DNA of 64,000 nt from NCBI RefSeq assembly GCF_033297395.1, contig NW_027041827.1:375629-439628 (forward strand), in the 5' to 3' direction. Position numbers and translations under genes: made by a program. The DNA is from Canariomyces notabilis (Eukaryota; Ascomycota; Sordariomycetes; Sordariales; Chaetomiaceae). Below are positions 35,501 to 45,238 of the stretch, piece by piece. The stretch's first letter is position 1; every line of letters begins with the position of its first letter. The notes beneath the pieces are model-generated. The model saw only the letters and a list, made by a program, of their open reading frames with translations. It ran no database searches and was not told where the DNA came from.

Positions 35501-36580
35501 ATCTCGACGAGAATCTGTATCCGCCAGAGAAGATCTCGGCGCTTAAGCTTCCACCCGATTTCAGCCTTGATGTGCTAGCCCTGCAGGAGTTGGCGCTCGG
35601 GGATACTGATCAGCCGGACATTGGCAGGCTTCGCAAGAAATTCGGCCCCGGCAACATTGAGGATCCCGAGCTTTGGCTGTGGAAGCGGAATCGCATTCGT
35701 GAACTGAACTCGGTTGACGGGACCGCGAGGAATCCAGTGTCGATTGAGGGCTACTATGTTCCGAACCCCAGCGGCTGCGCCAGGACCGAGGGGGTGAAGA
35801 AGATCCTTAACTCGGAAAAATCCAAGTATCTTCCGCATCATATCAAGGTCCAGAAGGCCAGAGAAGAGCGGCAAGCGCAGACGGGCAAGAACGCCAAAGA
35901 TGCAGCTGCCGCCGCTGCCGAAGCTGCCAGGCTCGCTGCTGAGAGCCTTGTGGCCAGGGGCAATTCCCGGGCTAATCGTGCCAACAACCGTCGGTTCGTG
36001 GCCGATCTCAACGATCAGAGGAAGACGCTTGGGCAGGACTCGGATGTCTTGCGGTTCAACCAGCTCAAGAAGCGCAAGAAACCGGTCAAGTTTGCGAGGT
36101 CAGCCATCCACAACTGGGGACTGTATGCCATGGAAAACATACCCAAGGACGACATGATCATTGAGTACGTGGGCGAGGAAGTCCGGCAGCAAATCGCCGA
36201 GATACGGGAGAACCGGTATCTCAAGAGCGGCATCGGCAGCAGCTACCTCTTCCGCATAGACGATAACACGGTGATTGATGCGACCAAGAAGGGCGGCATC
36301 GCGCGGTTCATCAACCACAGCTGCATGCCCAACTGCACGGCCAAGATCATCAAGGTGGAAGGCAGCAAGCGCATCGTTATATATGCCCTTCGGGACATTG
36401 CGCAGAGTAAGTTTAAGTCTACGCGCAGCATTATCTGAACCTGGTCAAGACATGGACTGACGTGATCGTACCACAGACGAGGAGTTAACATACGACTACA
36501 AGTTTGAGCGTGAGCTCGGTAGCACGGACCGGATACCCTGCTTGTGCGGAACGGCAGCGTGCAAGGGCTTTCTCAACTAA
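32568..36580 (+). CDS. SET1: histone H3 lysine-4 methyltransferase Set1 (COMPASS)
   Basis: Three exons (32568-33263, 33343-36406, 36477-36580) give 1,287 aa. The start MTRPAGAGFAQFFPAAPRAA matches fungal Set1. Domains: a Ser/Pro-rich N-terminus; a first RRM-like domain near 290-385 (IVVIGFNPLITFSKVTAVF); a second Set1 RNA-binding region near 460-540; a charged Arg/Glu segment; an acidic/basic linker; N-SET near 955-1080; the SET domain from about 1147 (IHNWGLYAMENIPKDDMIIEYVGEE, RFINHSCMPNCTAK); and post-SET at the end (CLCGTAACKGFLN). The last exon carries the catalytic ELTYDYKF Tyr region and the zinc-binding cysteines. It is the catalytic subunit of COMPASS, methylating H3K4 at active promoters. 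Intron 1 (33264-33342) has a striking inverted repeat across its acceptor. Confidence 0.97.
33288..33370 (+). repeat. perfect 22-bp inverted repeat across the 3' splice site of SET1 intron 1
   Basis: The left arm 33288-33309 lies inside the intron. The right arm 33349-33370 lies in exon 2 and encodes conserved protein sequence. The arms are exact reverse complements. The 39-nt loop (33310-33348) contains the acceptor TAG at 33340-33342 and a branch-site-like GGCTAATA. In the pre-mRNA it would form a 22-bp hairpin presenting the acceptor in the loop. Confidence 0.95.
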
Positions 36581-38156
36581 TACAGTGCCCTCTTAATGCC
36601 TTGGGGAGGACCGGCTGGGTGCCCGGTTAGTGGATACTATGGTGATGCCTCTGTGGCGGACGGAAAAGGGGATCATGGTGATCGGTGGTTCGGTTGGCCA
36701 GTCATTGGTAGCTGGTGATTTTTACGAGACGGCGACCAGGCGTTTACGTCCGTTCTCGACGAGGTTATTTATATTTGGAGCATTTGCAGAGCGAATTCAC
36801 AGATTTCTCTCTTCCTTATGCTCTCTCCCTTCTCTCACCAAGCCATGCTTTGGCAGTGGTGCATGAGTGTTGTGGTGTCTGTCAGGAATTATCGTGCTTG
36901 CATTATATGTACAATCTAGTCTCATGATACAGGGGCGGTGTCAGGGACTTCCAGTGGACTTGGGGACAGAAAGGTCATAGAAAATGACTTCCATGGTATC
37001 TTCTCGATCGGACTGAACCTAGAAGGGTGTACGGCAGGTCTGCGTCTGTAGCGGTGAAGATTCAGGTACATGGATGAGTGTTTCTGACAAGACTATGAGT
37101 GTGTACTCCGTACTTAACTAGGTAAACCAAGAGTTTCGATGCGGCAGATAGATGTCGCTTGGATGTGGCATCGACACATCTAGGGGTTAGTGGCTGACTG
37201 TCATGGGTTTCCTCATCCCTAGGGGTAGAATCTTCATCCTCTGCATACTTGGTCAAGTGAAGGTAGTCCTAATCGCTGGAGTAGATGGGATCCAGCAACA
37301 TGTTCATACTGTACAGTACATACAATGCCTCAGTACGAAACACTACCAGTGTTTAACACTTCCGAGACTGGCCCTTGGCCCTTCCGAACCGGCGTCAATC
37401 TTACCCAGCTTAATCGTGAACAATCCCACCAGGGCCAATTTCGACACAGGTAAGCAAGTGCCTTGCGGCACGACGCTGCTGCGGGTGAATGTAGGGTGGC
37501 TCGAGGGTGATAACGTGGATGTTCTGGGACTCTGACTTGCAACCAACCGAGAGGCGTGGTAAGCTCCTATTTCGGTTGCACTCTCTATACTTCGTACCGG
37601 TACACTACAATACCCGACACATGCTGACCGAAGCAGTTGATCGGACCAATTTCCAGTGAGCCTGGTAGCCAACTTATGAGCTACCATCATTACCTCCGTA
37701 AAGCGCGACGCTCTTCAGTCTCCATCAATCAACGAAAAAAGCTAACGTGCCAATACCTGTCAAATGCCACGTTGTTACACAGAGCTGTCTTGAATGCACG
37801 TGGGATTACGACCGCGATTGAAGGCCCGGCCGTCGCTTGTCGACCTGTTGGTTAGAGCCGGCAGCTTCAGCAGCAGCAGCAGCACCAGCCAAGCGCAGGA
37901 GGGCCCGCCTGCATCATCGCCTCCACTATTATCGGCAAGCACCGCCCCGGGATCCGACCTTGAGCTTGTCCCAGGCGCCGCCATCTTGGAACAAGCTTCA
38001 ACCCTCCCACTTCCACAGTCGCCAGAAACACCACCACGCTCAGCATCGCCCACGCCATCGCCGACCCCGTCACCGAGCACCCCCCAAGTCGTCATAACTT
38101 CTACTCCTCCGCACGCCCCGCCGAAGCTCGCGCCCGCTGCAATCACTTCGCCCAGC
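36581..38156. other. intergenic SET1 to VMA1, with an open leader
   Basis: No independent gene is recognised. It contains TACTCCGTA (37104-37112), GTACAGTAC (37311-37319) and an AGC tract (37868-37885). From an ATG at 37794 a frame stays open for 121 codons, in phase with the VMA1 start. It is Pro/Ser-rich and is most simply a GC-rich 5' leader. Confidence 0.5.
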
Positions 38157-40502
38157 ATGGCCCCTGTAAGCTTCTCTCAACACCTGCAACCCCTCGCAAC
38201 TCGATCAAAGCGTCAATCCTGTCGTCGTCGTCGTCGTCCCCCTACCCAGCTACTGGCATATGGTATCGAGCTTATTCTCTAACTTGGATCCAGTCGCGGA
38301 CGGACAGTAGCCAAGATGAACCCAACGCTGGTAAGCACAGCTCTGCGCATGCTCCTTTCCCCCTCGCTATGGTTGCCTCCCTACTGACAGACTCTCTTAG
38401 GCAAGATCTACTCGGTCTCTGGGTTAGTCGAAACCAAACTTCGCCCCGCGCACTCCACTGCCAGCGATCACTAACAGGCGCAACCGACAGGCCCGTCGTC
38501 GTCGCAGAGGACATGATCGGTGTTGCTATGTATGAGATGGTATGAGTTTCGGGTCCTCACGGCCTGTCCTAGGATTGCGAGGGTCTAACGGCTGACTCGG
38601 CCACAGGTAAAAGTGGGCCATTTCCAGCTCATTGGCGAGGTTATCCGAATCAATGGCGACCAAGCGACCATTCAAGTATACGAAGAAACCGGTAGGCTTT
38701 TCTGCCCGGCGGCCCGACGCCCTCTGCCAGGGGAGCTAACACTCGTTCCACAGCCGGTGTGAAGGTCGGCGACCCTGTATTGCGGACCTTCAAGCCCCTG
38801 TCCGTCGAGCTGGGCCCCGGTCTCTTGAACAACATCTACGACGGTATCCAGCGACCCCTCGAGAAGATCTCCGACATGTCTAAGAGCATTTACATCCCTC
38901 GGGGTGTCGTTGCCCCTGCGTTAGACCGGACCAAGAAGTGGGACTTCACACCGACCAAGAAGGTCGGGGACCACATCGCCGGCGGGGATGTTTGGGGTAC
39001 CGTCTTCGAGAACTCTTTCATTTCTGTGCACAAGATTCTGCTCCCTCCGAGAGCCCGCGGTATCATCACGAGGATCGCTGATAAGGGCAGCTACACGGTC
39101 GACGAGAAGATCCTTGAGGTCGAGTTTGACGGCAAGAAGACCGAGTATGGCATGATGCAGACTTGGCCGGTCCGTGTGCCGCGGCCAACATCCGAAAAGC
39201 TTTCGGCCGACAAGCCGTTCCTTGTCGGCCAGCGCGTGCTCGATGCTCTCTTCCCCTCGGTCCAGGGCGGAACCGTTGCCATCCCTGGCGCTTTTGGCTG
39301 CGGCAAGACCGTCATCAGCCAGTCTGTCTCCAAGTTTTCCAACAGCGACGTCATTGTCTATGTCGGGTCTGTACCCTTCCCCTCATACTCAAGGCCCTGG
39401 ACTGACCCCGGCTGCAGCTGTGGTGAGCGTGGTAACGAGATGGCTGAGGTTCTGAAGGACTTCCCCGAGCTCACCATCGAGGTGGAGGGTCGCAAGGAGC
39501 CCATCATGAAGCGGACGACCCTCATCGCCAACACTTCCAACATGCCTGTTGCTGCGCGCGAGGCCTCCATTTACACTGGAATTACAGTAGCTGAATATTT
39601 TAGGGACCAGGGAATGAACGTTGCCATGATGGCGGACTCATCTTCGCGGTGGGCGGAAGCGCTGAGAGAAATTTCGGGCCGTCTGGGAGAGATGCCGGCG
39701 GACCAGGGCTTCCCCGCCTACCTCTCGGCCAAATTGGCATCCTTCTACGAGCGTGCCGGTAAGGTGCAGTCGCTCGGCAGCCCTCCGCGCGAAGGGAGCG
39801 TCAGCATTGTCGGCGCCGTCTCCCCGCCCGGTGGCGACTTCTCGGACCCGGTCACGTCGGCCACGCTGGGTATCGTGCAGGTGTTCTGGGGTCTGGACAA
39901 GAAGCTCGCGCAGCGCAAGCACTTCCCGTCCATCAACACGTCGCTCAGCTACAGCAAGTATACCATGACGCTGGACAAGTGGTACGAGAAGAACTACCCG
40001 GACTTCCCCCGCTTGCGCGACCGCATCCGGCAGCTCCTGTCGGACAGCGAGGAGCTGGATCAGGTGGTGCAGCTGGTGGGCAAGTCGGCGCTCTCGGACC
40101 CGGACAAGATTACGCTCGACATGGCGACACTCATCAAGGAAGATTTTCTGCAGCAGAACGGCTACTCGGACTATGACCAATTCTGTCCCATCTGGAAGAC
40201 GGAGTGGATGATGAAGCTCATGGTGGGCTTCTACGACGAGGCCCAAAAGGCCATCGCCCAGGGCCAGAGCTGGGCTCGCGTCCGCGAGGCCACCCAGCAG
40301 CTGCAGGCCCAGCTGCGCAGCCTCAAGTTTGAGGTGCCCAGCGAGGGGGAGGACAAGATTTGCAAGAAGGTATGTGAATGCACCTCCAGCCCCTGTTATT
40401 TGAAAGTTCTCTTTTGCTGACGGTGGATTGTTTGGGGGAAAACAGTACGAGGCGATACAGCAGGCTATGCTGGACAAGTTTGCGTCGGTGGTGGATGAGT
40501 AA
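38157..40502 (+). CDS. VMA1: V-type proton ATPase catalytic subunit A
   Basis: Eight exons close in frame to 607 aa, the exact Neurospora length: 38157-38165, 38294-38330, 38401-38422, 38491-38539, 38607-38691, 38754-39366, 39418-40369, 40446-40502. The N-terminus is MAP-SRTDSSQDEPNA-GKIYSVSG-PVVVAEDM. The Walker A motif GAFGCGKT is near 246-253, followed by VIVYVGCGERGNEMAEVL, the catalytic/Walker B block MNVAMMADSSSRWAEALRE and the end YEAIQQAMLDKFASVVDE. It is the ATP-hydrolysing subunit of the V1 head that drives H+ into the vacuole. There is no intein, unlike budding-yeast VMA1. Five tiny 5' exons and a stop-free 51-nt intron are unusual. Confidence 0.97.
38221..38238 (+). repeat. (GTC)6 microsatellite in VMA1 intron 1
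   Basis: Six perfect GTC units lie inside the first intron, 55 nt after its donor. This is probably a neutral length polymorphism. Confidence 0.85.
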
Positions 40503-41287
40503 AAAGAGACATGAGTATCCGTATATAGAAGGACATGGCGTGTCTGTCTGGTCCATTGCCAATTCCAACGGTCGGCTCGGTAGGAATAGGGGAGGTGCTG
40601 GCTTTGTATGCATGCATGTATGTAGCAAGATGGGGAGGAATTTTTGACATTAGAATTCTTGCCTTGACTCTGGAGCTCCTATATCCGATTGCCCTCTAGG
40701 TAAGTTGTCTTGCTTGGCCATTCGGTTCTGTCCCTCTGAGGAACCCGCCTATCCATCATCTGTCCATAACAGTGGTGTCATGAGTGCATTTGGGGTGTTG
40801 ATGGATCGCTTATGAACGATGGCATCAAAACAGGACTGTGCTATATCAAAAGGACTACAAAACTTGATGTCGCCGACATGGTTACCTTCCCAAAGGCTCC
40901 TAGTGTTGAGATTGAATGATTTGATTCATATCATGCATACAGTCGTCTAGTCATGAATCATGATTGTTGGTCCACGACGCTGCCCAAACATCCTCCTTTA
41001 TCACAACAACAGCGCATCAGATGCCACCTCACCAACCCGGTGACGGTAGCCCTATCTGCACCTAAACCGCACATATATCCTCATCACATCATATAGCTCA
41101 TTCAACACTCGCCTTCACGAGCCCAAAATAAGCTAGTTGAAGACCAGCCAACGGTTCAGTTCCAACAGGGTAGGTAGCGGGGGTATCACTTCGAATCCAG
41201 GGTGGACAAAGTACAGTACATCCAAACATGGGATATGTACTTTGCACCGATAACAACAAGCAGACGGGAGGCAGGCAAGGCGCGCTT
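40503..41287. other. intergenic between convergent genes
   Basis: 3' flanks of VMA1 (+) and the coiled-coil protein (-). GTACAGTAC lies at 41212-41220. No gene is seen. Confidence 0.6.
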
Positions 41288-43028
41288 TCACACGCCCTTT
41301 TCCTTGCCTCCCGTAGCAGCAGCAGCAACTGGCGTGTAGAGGTCGGGCGGTGAGAGACTCCTCTCCCACTCCTTCATGAAGTCGGCGGCGGTGCGTTTGA
41401 TGTTGCTTGGTGTGAGGCGGTTCAGGACGGGTGGGAGGAGCTCCTCGAGCTTGTTGGTGGCGGACATCATGGGCATGGATATGGACGACGCCGCGGAAGG
41501 GGAGGGGGCCGAGGAGGAGGAGTCGGGGGCTTTGGATGACTTCTGTTTCCTGTTATTGTCGGCGGTTAGTGACCAGCTGCGCGCGCGCCAAGAAGAGAGC
41601 TTACTGAGGAGTCTCCGTGCCGTCCCGCTTTTCGGGGATTGTGGGAATGATATCCCCATTCACGGTGGTGCCGCTCCACCTCGGCGAGGAGACGTTGGGG
41701 CTGTCCCAGTTGGACCAGTCGTTGTCATCATATGAATCAACCGTCAATGGGGTCCACGAGAAGCGCTTTGACGGCTTTGCGGCGTCGGTTTTGGATCTTT
41801 GGAGGGTCCTCGGTCTCGAAGGGGCAGCTTCGCGGTCCTTTCCCTCCTCTTCTCTCGTCTCCTTGTCGTCTTTATTGGTGACATTAGCTGGCGGTTCTGA
41901 GGCGGCCGTTCCCTCGAAGGCAGATGTCACTCTTGGCCTCGAGTTGGCGCCTGTTGCGCGGATGGTATCCTGGTCGCCAGCGCTGCTCGACCTGCCGAGA
42001 CTTCCATTCAAGGTTTGCCTCATGTTACCGTCTCCATCCCTCAGATACAATCCTTGTCCAGTAATCGGCTCATCGCCCACCGTGGCTTGTCGGAGATCCT
42101 CCATGAATGTCCAGAGCCCGGCTTTCAGGTCCTGGGCGATCTGCTTCACTCCGCTCGTTTGCGTCGACCGTGGAGCCCAGGATGCCCGCTTAGCTAGCAG
42201 CTCTGGTGTGACGGGAGCATAGCGACCGGTGGGCTCACTTTTGCGGCTCTCGGGTCCGTCCTCAGATCCTCCAGTCGGCTTCGTCGGGGAGAGCAGCGAG
42301 AGGGTCCGCGTATGGCTGCCGGTAAAAACGCGCCTCCGGCTCCGCTCGGGAGTTGCCTGCTGGTTTTGTTGGCCAAGTAGCGCCTTCCTCCGGTCAAGCT
42401 CAACGCTGCGGCGGATCGCTGTCTCATCATACAACTCCACAGCCGGACCGAGGCCGCGGAGGGGCTCCACGTTGCGCCGCTCGGCCCGCTTCTTGTAGGC
42501 CTCATACGTAGCATATTGCTTCTTTAGCCTTGCAAGCTCTGACTCTGCACGACTAAGGTCTTCCCGTAGTTCCAGAACTCGACGCTCCTGCGCTGCTATG
42601 GCAGTGATGAAGTCGTTAGGGTCAACGGGAGACAGTACCGAAGGCGTGTCGAGCGGTGTCGGGGGAAACGCTGGCACTGTCGCCGAGCCAGGCGTAGGCC
42701 GCGAAGGGTAGGCGGTTGGGGGTGCAATTGGAAGAGTCAATGATAGCCTGTTGGTGGTCCGCGAGGCTGTAGAAGCGGACCTTGTGGAGCGCGTCTCCGT
42801 CAGGTCGTCCGTGAGGGAAGCGGGCGACCCAAGGGGCTCATCAGGCAATCGCCGCGGTTTGGTTTCATCGCGGCTCCCTCCACGCTCTGGACGGCGCCGC
42901 TCTTGAACAGCCGGTACGCCGTTGAGCATAGTTCCCATTAGACTTTGCTGCTGAGAAGTCGTCTGAATAATGTTGTCTCGCATGTTCGGTTCGCAGCTGG
43001 CTGCCTCGGCCCTCTTTGAGGCAGGCAT
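41288..43028 (-). CDS. conserved fungal coiled-coil protein, possibly DUF4048 family
   Basis: Two exons, 43028-41605 and 41549-41288, give 561 aa if translation starts at MPASKRAEAAS. A start at 42983 (MRDNIIQTTSQQQ) is equally possible, and the frame is open farther upstream to 43298. Seen: a Ser/Thr/Arg-rich N-terminus; a coiled coil around 145-200 (AIAAQERRVLELREDLSRAESELARLKKQYATY); a basic RRNVEPL segment; a central conserved stretch with GVKQIAQDLKAGLWTFMEDLRQATVGDE; an acidic SYDDNDWSNWDSP motif; and a C-terminal helix with TNKLEELLPPVLNRLTPSNI. No catalytic motif is visible. I recall this layout from DUF4048-annotated proteins, but that label is tentative and the function is unknown. 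Confidence 0.75.
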
Positions 43029-45238
43029 ATTTTGCCTGAACGAATGTAGGGGTTTGCGCCAGATATCAATGCGACAAGCCAATCGCCAAGTCCTTCGCCG
43101 GAGCCAGGAGCTGGTAGTCAAGGTTGCAAGGCGGTGGCGCAAGGAGCGGCGCCTGCAAGAGTGGGTTGAAGGGCGGGCCGTTCTTCTGGCGACGACAACA
43201 GCCCTGTGGACGCTTAGCGGATGGTTGTCACGTTTGTTGAAAAGAGCGTTGGCGCAAGCCGAGACAAAGCAAGTCCGGAGCAGGACGGCGGAGGTCATGG
43301 GAAAAAAGAAGGGGAGCCGGTCAGGATAAGACGAGGGTAGGTGGAAACCTCATCTCGCCCCATTCATGCAGCCCCTGACTTTTCTTGGCAACGCACCCTG
43401 ACCGCTTTACTGGACTAGGGTGAGCTCGGCGGGAGAACAGGGTTGAAGGGATTCGCCAACCCGGTTTGCGTGGGTCGCTTACGTTGTAAGGCCCCGCTGG
43501 GTGGTTCCTCAATGTTTTGTTTCTGATGCGGAGCTTGTTGATGTTTCCTGCTTCCGATGCTGGCCTCAGATATCGACCATTTGGTCACGCCGAAGCGGCA
43601 GAGGTCAATTGACTGCAACGGGATATTTAACGAATCCAAAATGAATGATGTAGCAGCAGTTGGAACAAGGCCGTTCAACCTTGGTTGCGCAAAGGGTAAC
43701 GTGATGCAGCAAAAGAGCGAACAAACGGTGGGTGTGTGGATGAGAGATTGGTGGATGAAGTTGACGGGAACGTTGCACGGAGATTCCAGGAGGTGAATGT
43801 GGGATCTTTATTTCAGCTGTCCCCCGTCTTGCCATGGTAACCCGCAGGGGCCACAGGGGGCTTCGACGTTGAGAGCCCGACAAGTCACATACATACAGCG
43901 CCGTAACTGCTTTGAGGTTAATGTACCCAAAGGGATTCCTGTTGAAATGCCCAGAAAGTTACTTCGTCGCTTAGACTTCGATTTTGAACAATCATACGGA
44001 GTACAGGTATGTTCATACTTTGTACGAAGGTACAGTACATACGTCCGTACATGCTTCGTATGTACATAAAGAGGTAAAGACCCTAAGAGCTGGGCAAGCT
44101 GGGCTGCTGCATGCAATTTATGAGGCTGGCCCTGCAGATCTGGGGTTGGAAGGTGGATAATTACGGAGGTAACGATAAGGGGCAACACGAATTAATTAAG
44201 CATTCAACACAGCTGGTTGGCACGTGACGACGCGCGTGTGTCGCGCCTGCCGTGCAAGGTTAAAGCGATTAACCAATTCACACGCCTCGGTCATGGTCTA
44301 GTAGGGCATTGTACAATCATGGCTTGGTCTGCTTACTTTCCAGACTTCTGATTTCGGCAACTTTTCGTTCTGCCATACGACAAAACGACAAACTCAATTT
44401 GTTCCTTTGCGTGCTGGATGCCGGGACTCGACAAATAATCATTTGATTGCTCAGCATTCAGAATGCCGGTGCAAACGGTTCGCCAAGCTGCAAATCAGGT
44501 TCTTGAAGCCAATGGATCTCAAGATACCCTGGTCACTGCCAATTGCCTCATGATGGAATACGGTGTCGGCTTGGTACGTGTGGCAATGCTGCTTATGGTA
44601 CTGTGCTCAGTATTACAGTCACTGGTCACAGTACAAAAGCATCCAAGTTGTAGAAAAGTGGCCTGGCTAACCACTCAGAGGCATGTCGCAGAGAAGCACT
44701 TCACCATCTTCAGGCGCAGCAGTTACATCACTCCCATCTCCCGATCGAAGCACGGCCCGAAATCAGAGAAGCAGCAGGAATAGTGAGTAGCCGCATAACC
44801 TCCTGAGCTGCACCATGTAAACTTTACGTTTTCGCTGAGATTGCTCACTCCTGCATCCAGACTCGGCGCAAGTTGGCAACTCGGGGGAAGAGGTAACTAT
44901 GCAATGATTGACTTTAACTAGACGCCCTGCTCGCACGGCCTGCAGAGAACCGTGACTTTAACTGAACAACCCCTGCCTCAACCCTGGATTGCACTGACCA
45001 GTCCCAGACACGCGTAACGCGTGGTGCCAACGCCATTAGGCAGAGACAAACGTCTCGCCAACCCAGCTCCAGCAGTCGGCGATCCGAACTCCAGCGAGAA
45101 GAGCGGCCAGTGGCGACCCGGCAGGACTGGCCTGCCCTTGACGAAGATGGTGGGGGACGCGGTCTGCACAAGACCGACAGCCTGCCACAGACTCTTGACC
45201 CCGCCAGTGTACTCCATGTTGAGCCGCCCGAAGGGAAA
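43029..45238. other. intergenic, with possible 5' exons of the Rad9-like gene
   Basis: About 2.2 kb. TACGGAGTA at 43995-44003 and GTACAGTAC at 44030-44038 lie close together. From 44966 the frame of the downstream BRCT protein is open without an ATG, so an upstream exon may lie here (one candidate ATG is at 44463). Nothing else is recognised. Confidence 0.45.

Noticed and set aside
39638..40477. 279-codon antisense open frame over VMA1
   Set aside because: High third-position GC in VMA1 leaves the antisense frame open; no family resemblance.
38157..40502. Possible intein in VMA1, as in budding yeast
   Set aside because: The reading frame through the nucleotide-binding domain has no insertion apart from a 51-nt intron; the product is the normal 607 aa.
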